Shown: positions 25,848 to 35,064, numbered from the stretch's first letter. The stretch is 64,000 bases of DNA from an uncultured Acidobacteriota bacterium (GCA_937859595.1 CALMAH010000017.1:28988-92987), one strand, 5' to 3'. Made by a program: numbers and translations. Notes: generated by a model from the letters alone, not told the origin.

Positions 25848-27173
25848 ATGATAATCGTAATAATCGGTGCCCAGTGGGGCGACGAGGGTAAGGGAAAGGT
25901 CGTTGATCTTTTGGCCGACCGGTTCGATATCGTTTCGCGATATCAGGGCGGGCATAATGCCGGCCACAGTGTATATGTCGGCGATAAAGCCTTTGTTCTC
26001 AGGCTTTTGCCGTCGGGCATCATACATCCGGACAAGACCTGTGTTCTTGGCAACGGGATGGTCATAGACCCAAAGGCATTTTTCGAGGAGATCGACCAGA
26101 TAGCCCAACAGGGCATCGAGGTAACGCCCGAACGGCTAAAGGTCTCAAGTCGTGCCCATCTGATAATGCCCTATCATAGGGCGCTCGACCACACGTCCGA
26201 AGAGCGGCTAGGCAACGAAAAGATCGGCACCACGCTTCGCGGCATAGGCCCGGCATACGAAGACAAGGCCGGACGGCGGGGAATTCGTGTTGCGGACGCG
26301 CTGTCGCCGGAGATATTAAAGCTGCGGGTGGAGCGGAACCTGGAAGAGGCAAACCGGATAATTGTGCTTTTCGGCAATCAGCCGCTCAGATCGGATGAGA
26401 TATTAGAGGAGATAACACCGCTGGTCGAACGGCTCCGGCCATTTGTCTGCGAGACATCTCATTTCCTTGCCGAAGCAAAAAAAGCCGATCGAAAGATCCT
26501 GCTTGAAGGAGCACAGGCAACATTGCTGGATGTGGATCACGGAACTTATCCCTACGTTACGTCGTCAAACCCGACGGCTGGCGGGGCCTCGGTCGGAGCG
26601 GGCATACCTCCGCATCACATCACCGGTGTTCTGGGAATTGTCCGCACCTATGCAACACGTGTCGGCGAAGGGCCTTTTCCGACCGAAATGCTCGATGCAG
26701 AAGAAGATATCGCGCATCTGATACGCGAACGCGGAAACGAATACGGCTCTGTCACCAGAAGGCCTCGCCGCTGCGGATGGTTTGACGCGGTCTCCACGCG
26801 ATATGCCTCAGAACTGAACGGGTTCGATTCGATCGCGTTGACAAAACTCGATGTTCTGGACGAACTCGACGAGATAAAGGTCTGTGTCGGTTATGAGATA
26901 GACGGTGTGAGAACAGACACCTTTCCGGCCGTCGCCAAAGACCTGCGTAAGCTAAAGGCGGTATATGAGACGCTTCCGGGCTGGAGAACGGATACGCTCG
27001 GTATCACGAGGTTTGACGAATTGCCCAAGAACGCCCGCCGATATGTCGAATTTTTGTCGGACATGGTAGGTGTCGAAATTGGACTTGTATCAACCGGCCC
27101 CGAGCGGGCACAGACCATTCTGATAGCGGATTCCGTGATGGAAGGGTGGTTCAGTGAAACCTCGGCGGCATGA
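25848..27173 (+). CDS. purA: Adenylosuccinate synthetase
   Basis: The 441-residue enzyme forms adenylosuccinate from IMP, aspartate and GTP in AMP synthesis. It shows the N-terminal GAQWGDEGKGKVVDLLA (catalytic Asp and P-loop), GGHNAGHSV with the catalytic His, GTTLRGIGPAYEDKAGRRG, EGAQATLLDVDHGTYPYVTS, and the C-terminal VTRRPRRCGWFDAV and TKLDVLD. The length fits the family (about 430). It follows the acetyltransferase by 6 bases. A 12-bp palindrome, AAACCCGGGTTT, lies just after the stop. Confidence 0.96.
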   Translation: MIIVIIGAQWGDEGKGKVVDLLADRFDIVSRYQGGHNAGHSVYVGDKAFVLRLLPSGIIHPDKTCVLGNGMVIDPKAFFEEIDQIAQQGIEVTPERLKVSSRAHLIMPYHRALDHTSEERLGNEKIGTTLRGIGPAYEDKAGRRGIRVADALSPEILKLRVERNLEEANRIIVLFGNQPLRSDEILEEITPLVERLRPFVCETSHFLAEAKKADRKILLEGAQATLLDVDHGTYPYVTSSNPTAGGASVGAGIPPHHITGVLGIVRTYATRVGEGPFPTEMLDAEEDIAHLIRERGNEYGSVTRRPRRCGWFDAVSTRYASELNGFDSIALTKLDVLDELDEIKVCVGYEIDGVRTDTFPAVAKDLRKLKAVYETLPGWRTDTLGITRFDELPKNARRYVEFLSDMVGVEIGLVSTGPERAQTILIADSVMEGWFSETSAA

Positions 27174-27247
27174 AACCCGGGTTTTGACTGTGGGATAGGT
27201 GGTTGTAAAACTGCGCTGAACGTACGAATAGGAATTGGAGGAGATCA

Positions 27248-27571
27248 GTGAAGAACATTGGAAGCTTGTTTTTGGTGCTGGTGGTCATGATGGGACTGGT
27301 GCTGGCTTGTGGCGGCGGGGACCCGGTTCCCAAGCAATATCAGGGAAACTGGGTCGGCTCAGATGGCTCAACGATGTATATGCACAGCGACGGTAAGGCC
27401 GGATTCAAGATCGGCGGGAAATCGGTAGAGGGGGGTGGAGCCGAGATCGACGAGGCGAAAGGAACACTGACCATCTCGCTTTTCGGGCTCAGTCAGACGT
27501 GGGAGATCGACAGCGAACCGAACGAGGATGGTGAAATGGTACTCAGCGGTGTTACCTTCCGGAAGCAGTAG
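27248..27571 (+). CDS. Small lipoprotein, unknown function
   Basis: The 107-residue protein starts at GTG 27248 behind a strong GGAGGAG ribosome site. The signal peptide ends in a lipobox (VLAC, Cys at about residue 21), so it should be lipid-anchored. The mature part is a small beta-rich domain (QYQGNWVGSDGSTMYM, then KAGFKIGGKSVEGGGAEID) resembling lipocalin-like or copper-resistance-type small folds by pattern only. It lies 11 bases before the next gene. Confidence 0.75.
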   Translation: MKNIGSLFLVLVVMMGLVLACGGGDPVPKQYQGNWVGSDGSTMYMHSDGKAGFKIGGKSVEGGGAEIDEAKGTLTISLFGLSQTWEIDSEPNEDGEMVLSGVTFRKQ

Positions 27572-27582
27572 GCAGGTGAATA

Positions 27583-28083
27583 ATGACAGCGCGGCCGTTC
27601 AAGTTCGGCGACAAATATCGTGAAGGCGTTAGTGTGGTCGCATATCACGAGAGATTCAAGTCAGATTTTGGAAGGCTGAATTACGAATGGATCGAACGTT
27701 ATTTTGTGGTCGAACATCACGACCGTGAGCTTCTGGACCAGCCGTACGAGACCATCATTGAACCGGGTGGTGAGATATTTTTTGCTGTGGCGGGCGGTGA
27801 GGCCGTGGGAACCGCGGCGATGATACCCGAGGGGGACGAGCGCTTTGAGCTGGCGAAAATGGCGGTTTCGCCCGACTGGCAGGGGCGCGGCATCGGGGAC
27901 ATGCTCTTAGAGACATGTGTCGGTTTTGCCCGCGAACGGAAGGCTCTGAGCATTGTTTTGCTCTCGAACACGCGGCTAAAGGCGGCCATCGGACTGTATC
28001 GCAAACACGGCTTTCGCGAGACGTTGACAGACTCCCGCTCGCCGTATGAACGCGTAAATATCCGGATGGAACTTGCCTTGTGA
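27583..28083 (+). CDS. GNAT family N-acetyltransferase
   Basis: The 166-residue acetyltransferase has a canonical motif A (FELAKMAVSPDWQGRGIGDM, with QGRGIG binding acetyl-CoA), followed by LSNTRLKAAIGLYRKHGF. The N-terminal part contains YEWIERYFVVEHHDRELL. The family is common next to housekeeping genes, and its substrate is not predictable. It forms a pair with the lipoprotein gene. A 7-bp stem-loop (CGGCCAA...TTGGCCG, 28085-28115) lies after it but lacks a T-run. Confidence 0.87.
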   Translation: MTARPFKFGDKYREGVSVVAYHERFKSDFGRLNYEWIERYFVVEHHDRELLDQPYETIIEPGGEIFFAVAGGEAVGTAAMIPEGDERFELAKMAVSPDWQGRGIGDMLLETCVGFARERKALSIVLLSNTRLKAAIGLYRKHGFRETLTDSRSPYERVNIRMELAL

Positions 28084-28157
28084 TCGGCCAATATGTAAAA
28101 TTTTGAATTTGGCCGGAGACTTGGCTGGTCGTTTTCCCAGGCAAAACCCGGCATCGT

Positions 28158-28233
28158 GGTCCGATAGCTCAGTTGGTAGAGCAAATGGCTTTTAACCATT
28201 GGGTCCCAGGTTCGAGTCCTGGTCGGATCACCA
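28158..28233 (+). tRNA. tRNA-Lys (anticodon UUU)
   Basis: A complete cloverleaf is present: acceptor GGTCCGA with TCGGATC (one G-T pair), D arm GCTC...GAGC, anticodon stem AATGG/CCATT with loop CTTTTAA (anticodon TTT at 28191-28193), and T arm with the TTCGAGT loop. The 3' CCA is encoded (28231-28233). It is a single gene with no integrase or att-like repeat beside it. Confidence 0.97.
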
Positions 28234-28243
28234 TTTCTTTCGC

Positions 28244-28275
28244 AACGCAGGCCTCGATGGTCTGCGTTTCGCTTT
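28244..28275 (+). terminator. Hairpin terminator after tRNA-Lys
   Basis: AACGCAG (28244-28250) pairs with CTGCGTT (28262-28268) and is followed by TCGCTTT. It is weak but well placed 10 bases after the tRNA. The region also carries the 3' end of the minus-strand polysaccharide genes. Confidence 0.4.
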
Positions 28276-28639
28276 ACCAGGCGTTCTCAAAATCTTCACT
28301 TGTGTATTCGTGGTTCCGTTCGACGTAACCGGTCTCCTCGGAAGCGGGATCAAGCGAAAACGAAGACTTTCCAAAAGCGCGCGCCATTAGCGCGATTGGA
28401 AATAGAACAACGAAAAAGACGATCGAAAGAAGTATGGTGCCATTTATCGTACCGAGGAATTGCCCAAATTTCATCCAGGACCATACGATCCAATTACGAA
28501 CAAACGACGAAAGTAGGCCTATAACACCGATCGCGAACGCTAAAGCGGGAAGAAAGTGAAACTCTACGAAGATCAAGTAGAGGCCCATCAGTCCCATGGT
28601 AATGCTGAGCAGCACTTCAAAATCTTTGTTCTTATTCAT
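28274..28639 (-). CDS. SxtJ family small membrane protein
   Basis: The 121-residue protein has three hydrophobic segments: LLSITMGLMGLYLIFVEF, LPALAFAIGVIGLLSSF and ILLSIVFFVVLFPIALMARA. A soluble acidic tail follows. The pattern matches the SxtJ family, named after a protein of unknown function in saxitoxin clusters and common next to carbamoyltransferases. Here it is the last of four genes: carbamoyltransferase, SGNH hydrolase, DUF5989, SxtJ. It may help anchor the carbamoylation machinery at the membrane; no biochemistry can be read from the sequence. Confidence 0.75.
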   Translation of the reverse strand: MNKNKDFEVLLSITMGLMGLYLIFVEFHFLPALAFAIGVIGLLSSFVRNWIVWSWMKFGQFLGTINGTILLSIVFFVVLFPIALMARAFGKSSFSLDPASEETGYVERNHEYTSEDFENAW

Positions 28640-28669
28640 GTCTTTCCATTTTCCTTAACAAAGTAGGTT

Positions 28670-28819
28670 TTAGAAAAGCGTATAGATGAACGGCGAAAGC
28701 GCTGAGGAACCGCCGATCACGATCAGAATACCCAGAATAAGCAGCACAATGATCACAGGCGCCAACCACCACTTTTTTCGACCGGCGATGAACGAGAATA
28801 GGTCGCGAATAAGTTCCAT
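28670..28819 (-). CDS. DUF5989 family small membrane protein (SxtK-like)
   Basis: The 49-residue protein starts at ATG 28819 and ends with TAA at 28670-28672. It has a short basic N-terminus (FIAGRKKWW), one membrane helix (PVIIVLLILGILIVIGG) and the C-terminal signature SPFIYTLF of DUF5989 proteins. It lies between the SGNH hydrolase and SxtJ genes, 30 bases upstream of the latter. Proteins this small are often missed; the neighbours make it convincing. Its role is unknown. Confidence 0.8.
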   Translation of the reverse strand: MELIRDLFSFIAGRKKWWLAPVIIVLLILGILIVIGGSSALSPFIYTLF

Positions 28820-28926
28820 TTTTTCTTACTTCCTTTTTCTAAATTCAATATTCATAAAGCCAATGCTCGAAAGCGAAAATTGAATAGCGCCACTAAGTCG
28901 GTCAATTGGAGCACAAATGTGATTAG

Positions 28927-30042
28927 CTAACTGCCAAGTTTAACGTATTCGGAATAATTGCTTTTCAAATACAGTCGAATATCCTTGGCTATCACGCTTG
29001 CAACTCGAGCGGCGCCCGCATTGGTGAAATGGATCGCGTCGTAATAGAATTCGGTACTCTTTGGCATTTCTACGGCAAGGTCAATAACCGTGGTGTTCGT
29101 AGCTCTGCCAATTTCTCTGGTCTGCTGATTATAGAGTTCGAGCGTTCTCCAATACAGCTCGCCATTTGAGCCCGCGGATAATGCGATCTTCTTGAGATCG
29201 GCTCCCGTCTCAGGGTCGACACCAACACCTACAACTGTTGGCTGAGTTAGCAGGATCGGCTCAATTCCGGCCGCCTTGGTGGATTCGATCAGTCGCAGTA
29301 ATCTGGTCCGAAAATCCTTTAGCCATTGGTTATGTTGAGCCAATATCCGATCCATCTCGTCTGTCGAAAGGTCACGTGTGCCAACCCTTGCAAAATCAAG
29401 ATGTTCGTGTTTGACACCAAGACGCCGGGCAGCCTCAGCGCGATGATAATTAAGATAAATGTTGAAGATCTCGCTTTTTTTTAGAACGTTCGCCAGCGGA
29501 CGATCAATGATACTCTCATCGTAGTCAACCAGGTCTTCTCTTCCAACGTCGTTTGCACCAACAAGGTAAAGGATGATCTTGGGTCTTAGCCGAACAAGAA
29601 AATCGTCAAGGAGGATCTGGTGCCCAAACGTAGAATGTCCGTCCAGCCCCGCGTTGTTCAGCCAAACCCTTTCAAAGCTAGATTCAAGGTCTCGCATCAG
29701 GACCGCAGACCAGGTTTTATCATCGGAAAGGTAATAACATTCTGTCGTGCTGCCGCCGACAGTCACGATCGACAGACGATTTTCGAGATCGTTGGGCTTT
29801 TCAGGTCCGCGGAAACCGAGTGAATTTGTAGTTCGGAGTATGTATTTATCGAGACGAGGATTATGATCGTTCTCGATATGGTGAACCCTATTGACCGGAA
29901 GCATTATTTTGTCGCCGCGGAGCCGCGACGCAAATGGATTGTAAAGACGCAGCATCACCTCAAGTGCTAATATGGTGAACAGCACAAGGAAAAGGACGTA
30001 TCCGATATTTTTTAGCGATAACAGCTTCCTTACGCGTCTCAT
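28927..30042 (-). CDS. Membrane-anchored SGNH/GDSL-like hydrolase
   Basis: The 371-residue protein has one N-terminal membrane helix (about 13-31, IGYVLFLVLFTILALEVML) and a periplasmic SGNH domain. The nucleophile is Ser98 in VTVGGSTTECYY, the Gly is in NNAGLDGHSTFGH, the Asn is in YLVGANDVG, and the Asp335-x-x-His338 pair is in YYDAIHFTNAGAA. This family contains esterases and acyl hydrolases or transferases acting on polysaccharides. It lies 7 bases downstream of the carbamoyltransferase gene. In saxitoxin clusters the corresponding gene is sxtL. Confidence 0.85.
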   Translation of the reverse strand: MRRVRKLLSLKNIGYVLFLVLFTILALEVMLRLYNPFASRLRGDKIMLPVNRVHHIENDHNPRLDKYILRTTNSLGFRGPEKPNDLENRLSIVTVGGSTTECYYLSDDKTWSAVLMRDLESSFERVWLNNAGLDGHSTFGHQILLDDFLVRLRPKIILYLVGANDVGREDLVDYDESIIDRPLANVLKKSEIFNIYLNYHRAEAARRLGVKHEHLDFARVGTRDLSTDEMDRILAQHNQWLKDFRTRLLRLIESTKAAGIEPILLTQPTVVGVGVDPETGADLKKIALSAGSNGELYWRTLELYNQQTREIGRATNTTVIDLAVEMPKSTEFYYDAIHFTNAGAARVASVIAKDIRLYLKSNYSEYVKLGS

Positions 30043-30049
30043 TCGACTC

Positions 30050-31912
30050 CTAGTCTAACTGGTATTCCGCCTGCCACTCGTCTGTTTCCTTCCATTCCTG
30101 CTGCTGGGTCTTGTCAAAAAGATAATTGCCAATTACCAGAAAATCCATTTCGGTTCTCATGAAACATCGATAAGCATCTTCGGGTGTGCATACAATAGGC
30201 TCGCCACGCACATTAAAGCTTGTATTTACGATCACACCATACCCGGTTTTGCGCTGAAATACTTCGATCAATTGCCAATACCTTTCGTTTGTTTCCTTAT
30301 GAACCGTCTGTATTCGAGCTGAAAAATCGATATGTGTGATTGCCGGCAGGTCGGATCGTAAATGATAGAGCTTCTTCTTAAGCGGAAGGTCAGCGTAATT
30401 ATCCGGCACGGTCTTCCTGCGTTTGTCTTTCACCTGATGAACAAGGAGCATGTATGGTGAAGACGTCTTCAATGAGAAGTAGTCTTCCTTTACTTCGTCG
30501 AGAACAGAAGGAGCAAACGGCCGAAAGCTTTCACGGTACTTGATCTTCAAGTTTAATTGTCTTTGCATTTCAGGGTTCCTGGCATCACCCAGAATACTTC
30601 GATTCCCGAGGGCCCGTGGGCCAAATTCCATTCGACCCTGGAACCAGCCTACGACCTTGCCATCGGCCAGAACCTCTGCCGTTTTCTCGGCCAACACGGA
30701 GAAGCTGTCAAAATGCTCAAACACGGCGCGGTACTTCCTGGAAACCTGTCGGATTTCTAGGTCTGAGAACTCCGGGCCCAAATACGCACCATGCATCGAA
30801 TCATAGCAGCCAGACGGAGTTCGTTGATTGTTAAAATAAATGTGATAGGCGGCGAGAGCGGAACCGACCGCGCCTCCAGCGTCCCCTGCCGCAGGCTGGA
30901 TGTAGATCTCGTCAAATATCCCTTCATCTTGAAGCTTGCCGTTTGCCACACAGTTGAGAGCCACGCCGCCGGCCATGCAAAGTTTATTTGCACCAGTTAG
31001 CCGTTTTGCCTCGCGTGCCATTAGCACGACGACTTCTTCCGTGACATTCTGGATCGCCAATGCGAGATCACAATATTCTTGGCTCAATTCTGATTCGGGC
31101 TGGCGTTTGGGGACCCCGAAAAGCTCTAACCATCGGGAGTCGTTAGTCATTCTTAGCCCGGTTGGATAATCAAAATATTCCTGATTCAACCAAACAGAAC
31201 CGTCATCATATATCTTGATCAATTTAGATCTGATGAGATCGATATACTTCCTTACGGCCGCGGAATTAGGCGATCCATACGGAGCTAACCCCATTAGCTT
31301 GTATTCGCCCGAATTGACCTTGAATCCGCAATAGTAAGTAAAGGCCGAATAAAGCAAACCGAGCGAATGGGGAAATCTCAGCTCCTTGATCGCTGTAATA
31401 CTGTTGTTCTCACCTAGAGAGATCGATGCCGTCGCCCATTCTCCAACCCCGTCAATTGTGAGTATCGCCGCTTTCTCGAACGGTGACACAAAAAACGTAC
31501 TCGCGGCGTGGGAAAGGTGATGTTCGGGGAAGAGAAGCTTCAACTTCTTGGCATCGTATGGTCCGATCTCCCGGAGGCCATCCCGGAGCATTTTCTTCAA
31601 GAACATTTTTTCCTTGAGCCAAACGGGAATCGCGGTAAGAAAGGAACGCAGCCCCTTCGGGGCGAAGGAATAATAGGTCTCAAGCAGCCGTTCGAACTTG
31701 AGAAAGGGCTTGTCATAGAATACGACCGCATCTAGGTCGTCGATTGAAAGACCGGCGTATGAGAGGCAAAACCGCGCAGCATTCAGAGGAAACGAGGGAT
31801 CGTGTTTTTTGCGGGTAAACCTTTCTTCCTGTGCGGCCGCCAGCACCTCGCCGTCCTGGATCAAGGCACAGGCTGAGTCGTGATAATAGGCGGAGATTCC
31901 AAGGATATTCAT
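30050..31912 (-). CDS. NodU/CmcH-type carbamoyltransferase
   Basis: The 620-residue enzyme transfers a carbamoyl group from carbamoyl phosphate (via carbamoyl-AMP) to a hydroxyl, for example of a sugar. The N-terminal Kae1-like half starts ILGISAYYHDSACALIQDG and contains FPEHHLSHAASTFFVSPF and LTIDGVGEWATAS. CMAGGVALNCVANGKL and QPAAGDAGGAVGSAL complete the ATP site. The C-terminal half contains GRMEFGPRALGNRSIL and TSFNVRGEPIVCTPEDA. All key motifs are intact. It leads the minus-strand quartet; its context suggests the target is the cluster's polysaccharide. Confidence 0.93.
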   Translation of the reverse strand: MNILGISAYYHDSACALIQDGEVLAAAQEERFTRKKHDPSFPLNAARFCLSYAGLSIDDLDAVVFYDKPFLKFERLLETYYSFAPKGLRSFLTAIPVWLKEKMFLKKMLRDGLREIGPYDAKKLKLLFPEHHLSHAASTFFVSPFEKAAILTIDGVGEWATASISLGENNSITAIKELRFPHSLGLLYSAFTYYCGFKVNSGEYKLMGLAPYGSPNSAAVRKYIDLIRSKLIKIYDDGSVWLNQEYFDYPTGLRMTNDSRWLELFGVPKRQPESELSQEYCDLALAIQNVTEEVVVLMAREAKRLTGANKLCMAGGVALNCVANGKLQDEGIFDEIYIQPAAGDAGGAVGSALAAYHIYFNNQRTPSGCYDSMHGAYLGPEFSDLEIRQVSRKYRAVFEHFDSFSVLAEKTAEVLADGKVVGWFQGRMEFGPRALGNRSILGDARNPEMQRQLNLKIKYRESFRPFAPSVLDEVKEDYFSLKTSSPYMLLVHQVKDKRRKTVPDNYADLPLKKKLYHLRSDLPAITHIDFSARIQTVHKETNERYWQLIEVFQRKTGYGVIVNTSFNVRGEPIVCTPEDAYRCFMRTEMDFLVIGNYLFDKTQQQEWKETDEWQAEYQLD

Positions 31913-32337
31913 ATGTGTAGGCGGAGACGAGCTCCAAATCGGCGGTTTGCTTTATATGCTGTCAATAGCGAATGCCTGAACTCCCTGGAACCTTATACTT
32001 ACACAACATTTCGTTGTTTATTTATCGATTTTCTGCGCCTGCGGCAACAACGGATTATCCGGCAAATCACACTATATTGCAAGCATTTTTTTGCCCACGA
32101 ATTCTCCCTTCAAATCGAACACGAACACCCGCCGATCGACCGGAGGTCAATGACATCTAAGACCGGAATTAGCTAGTCTCTGCGTGTCTATTTTCCAGCC
32201 CCGCAACCCGCTCGAAAACTCCCTTACGGACCATCGTATTTCCGCACGATTGTAAAGGTCGAATCGTGTGTTATTTCCCAATAAGATCTGATGGAAATTC
32301 GGTGGCGAAGCAGGGAGAAAACTGCATTGAACGCGAG
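31913..32337. other. Intergenic region upstream of the carbamoyltransferase quartet
   Basis: The 425 bases between the stop of the membrane-protein gene (32338) and the start of the carbamoyltransferase must hold the minus-strand promoter of the quartet. I see a weak inverted repeat (CACGATT at 32245-32251, AATCGTG at 32262-32268) without a T-run. No gene, RNA or repeat can be supported. Confidence 0.35.
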
Positions 32338-33900
32338 TTAGCGGAGTTTGTAGATCACATATGTCTTGGTCTCAAAAACCTTTGGGAGATCGTATCTTCC
32401 CTGGCTTATAAGATAGTCGGCGGAATAACGGTCCTTTATGGAGAGGACCTGGGTCTCGGAGAGAGAATTGAACCTTGCCTCCGCGTCGGAAAAGTCCGTG
32501 TCCCGGGCGCTCAGCTCGGTCGTGCCGGCAAGGTCACCGATCCGTTTCCGCCACTCGCCAAAGCGGTCATAGGTAGGGTAACGAAACGATGCGATGTTTG
32601 CCCTCCGCGTGTAATACCAAACTTCTATATGGTTCGGTGGTGCTATCACTAAGGCGTCTTCAGGAGTATTCTCGGCTACCCAGCGAAAGGCTGTTTCGAC
32701 GTCCGAAACCTGCAATGTCCACGAATCGACAAGTGTATCCAGCCGGGAGGAGGAATAGGAGACCGGGTTCAAAAGGGCGACCAGCACAGCAGCCAGAAGG
32801 GCCGCTGAGACGCGTTTCCACAGGTCTTTGCTCTCTTTGATCACATAAAATGCGGAGAAAAGAAAAAAGATCCCGACTACGACAGGGAAAAGACGCATCG
32901 GCTGAAAGCGGAGCAGAGGATACATCTCAAACCACCTAAAGATAAGGGCGGACGCAAAGACCGCGGCGAGCAGAAGCTGGAACTTGAACAAGAACCTTAG
33001 GGCAAACTTTGTACTCCGTCCCATAATTGCATAGTTGAAGCCCAACATTGCGGCCAGTATCACAAAATCACGTCGAGAAAAATAGAACGGATCCAGATGC
33101 CATGGCACTCGATGGATAACCAGGTATCGCCAATCATCGTATGTCGCCGCCCCCCCACCGATCTGGTCGCTAACTATAAAGAGTAGGCCGGGGCTCGCGG
33201 CTGCGACGATCGCAAATCCCGTCACGAATATTTCTCTTGGGGGAACTCGCTCCACCGCAAGAGCAAACATTGCGGCGGGTATCGCCCAAAGCCCGACACC
33301 GGGGTGAATACTAAAGGCGAGCCCCATCAGAACGCCCGCACAAAGGTACTTTTTTGAAGTAAACGCCAATAACGAAAAAAGCAGCAGAGAAGCGGAGGCA
33401 GCGCCGGCCTCAAATCCGCCGAAGAACCAGACATTGTTCGCGATCGTCTGCCCGTATGCGAGCCAAACGGCGATGGCGGCAGTTACACAGAGGTACCCGT
33501 TCGACCATAAACGGCCCAAAAGGATGAGAGGGACCATGCACCCTACCCACACCAAGACGCGTCCCGCCCAGCCCATCGCCTCGATGGAAAGCACCGATGC
33601 GGGCACCGAGAACACAAGGTTGAAAAAACCGTGTTCATATGCCGGACGGCTGAAAGTCCAGTCGTTGGGTAGGAAGCCGGGTTCGAGCCGGAGAAGATAG
33701 ACGAACTCGTTGCTGTGGGGGACCTTCTGTCCGAAGAAAAGTGCGACGATCGCAAGCAAGACCAGCAGTGATAAAAGAAACGAGACAGGCTCGGCCCTCA
33801 GGAGCGCGAACATAGAGTCCGGCTGGACGGTCGCGGGTCCAGACTCGGTGGCCTCCGGCGGATCTTCGTATCCAATTTCTTTTGATCGGTCAGTGTCCAT
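32338..33900 (-). CDS. Polytopic membrane protein of polysaccharide locus (DUF6798-like)
   Basis: The 520-residue protein has a hydrophilic N-terminus of about 45 residues and then about ten membrane segments. A soluble C-terminal part includes FRWVAENTPEDALVIAPP and WYYTRRANIASFRYPTYDRF. Membrane proteins with this tail are common in polysaccharide and lipid-glycosylation loci and resemble GT-C glycosyltransferases; DUF6798 is my best match. The ATG at 33900 was taken as start; a TTG at 33948 extends the frame. No catalytic Asp pair is obvious, so activity is unproven. Confidence 0.65.
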   Translation of the reverse strand: MDTDRSKEIGYEDPPEATESGPATVQPDSMFALLRAEPVSFLLSLLVLLAIVALFFGQKVPHSNEFVYLLRLEPGFLPNDWTFSRPAYEHGFFNLVFSVPASVLSIEAMGWAGRVLVWVGCMVPLILLGRLWSNGYLCVTAAIAVWLAYGQTIANNVWFFGGFEAGAASASLLLFSLLAFTSKKYLCAGVLMGLAFSIHPGVGLWAIPAAMFALAVERVPPREIFVTGFAIVAAASPGLLFIVSDQIGGGAATYDDWRYLVIHRVPWHLDPFYFSRRDFVILAAMLGFNYAIMGRSTKFALRFLFKFQLLLAAVFASALIFRWFEMYPLLRFQPMRLFPVVVGIFFLFSAFYVIKESKDLWKRVSAALLAAVLVALLNPVSYSSSRLDTLVDSWTLQVSDVETAFRWVAENTPEDALVIAPPNHIEVWYYTRRANIASFRYPTYDRFGEWRKRIGDLAGTTELSARDTDFSDAEARFNSLSETQVLSIKDRYSADYLISQGRYDLPKVFETKTYVIYKLR

Positions 33901-33971
33901 TTTCCGACGTTTTCCAACCCAATAAAAGACGACTGTGAGGAAAAACAACGTGTAAAGCGTTTTGGAATAGG

Positions 33972-34952
33972 CTAGATGTCGGCGGCGGCCCGGATGGCCA
34001 GATCGCGGCCTTTTGCGTTTTCCGCGTGTTCGCTCATTGGAACAACGGAGAATGACCTCGAGAGCCTCTCAATAATATCCTGCAGCAGATCATTCTTTTC
34101 GGGCCAGGACAGGGCCATGCCGGGGAAGAACCGCAACTCCTCCACGTCTTCTGCTCCGAGGAAATCGAGCGGATGGAGCAAGATCGAAGGTTCGACGCCG
34201 GCCAGCCTGCACATTCTAAGCGCCGTTCGCCAATAGGCCCTTGCGGCGGACGGGGAAAACGATGCCAAATACATCAGATAGCTGACATGGATCGGTGTTT
34301 TCAAACCCGGAAGCGTGGTAACCGGTACCTCGACCAGGCGACGTACTTCAGTTTCAATAAGATAGGGTTTGAGCGGCCGAAAACCGTCAGAGATCTTTCC
34401 GAAGAGCTTCTTTCTCTGCTCCCGCTCCTCTTTCGTCATCTCTTCAGATTTGAAAAAATAAAATGCTCGGGCGAGCGGGCCTATAAAGGTCGGAAACGTT
34501 GATGCATCATAGTCATAACCCCGCTCCGCGAGTACCTCGATCACAGCCGGCGAGAGGCTGAAACCGGGTCCGCGAAATCCGCGTGTTCGGACGCCGGTGG
34601 CTGCCTCTATAGCTTCTTCGGAGCGTTCAAATTCCTCGATCAACTCATCGCGGGTGTAAAGATGTAGCCATGGCTCGTGATCGAACGAATGATTGGCGAC
34701 CTCATGGCCCGCCGCGGGTATTGCGGCGAGAGCCTCACGGTTCTTATGATGGGAGGCGTCCCGGCCGATCACGAAATAGGTTATTTTGAGGCCGAGACGA
34801 TCGAATAGTGAAAGAGAGCGGGGCACGGCAATGTCCAGATAGGAGGGATACGTCTCCCATCCCGGTATCTTGCTTGACCTCATATATGCCCACTGGTTGT
34901 CCATATCGAGCGAGAGGCTGGAGATCGGTTTGATATTAGTGCCCATTTTCAT
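33972..34952 (-). CDS. Polysaccharide deacetylase (NodB-homology) family protein
   Basis: The 326-residue protein shows the NodB order. Motif 1 is LSLDMDNQW, motif 2 is HEVANHSFDHEPW with both metal-binding His, and motif 3 is TRGFRGPGFSLS. ILLHPLDFLG lies near the C-terminus with the last His. All expected metal ligands are visible, so deacetylation of N-acetyl sugars is plausible. There is no signal peptide, so it may act in the cytoplasm on a lipid-linked or nucleotide-sugar precursor. ATG 34946 is an alternative start. It lies 71 bases upstream of the DUF6798-like gene. Confidence 0.85.
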   Translation of the reverse strand: MKMGTNIKPISSLSLDMDNQWAYMRSSKIPGWETYPSYLDIAVPRSLSLFDRLGLKITYFVIGRDASHHKNREALAAIPAAGHEVANHSFDHEPWLHLYTRDELIEEFERSEEAIEAATGVRTRGFRGPGFSLSPAVIEVLAERGYDYDASTFPTFIGPLARAFYFFKSEEMTKEEREQRKKLFGKISDGFRPLKPYLIETEVRRLVEVPVTTLPGLKTPIHVSYLMYLASFSPSAARAYWRTALRMCRLAGVEPSILLHPLDFLGAEDVEELRFFPGMALSWPEKNDLLQDIIERLSRSFSVVPMSEHAENAKGRDLAIRAAADI

Positions 34953-35064
34953 TTGCGTTTACCGGCGGCCAAGGCACGGAACACGTTAAAACTCAGATAT
35001 ACTCCCAATCACATAAGAAATTCAGCCGTATTCATAATACTACCGCTTCCGAATGAGACAGTCC

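Noticed and set aside
28158..28233. tRNA-Lys as an integration site for a genomic island
   Set aside because: No integrase, no repeat of the tRNA 3' end and no phage gene was found downstream.
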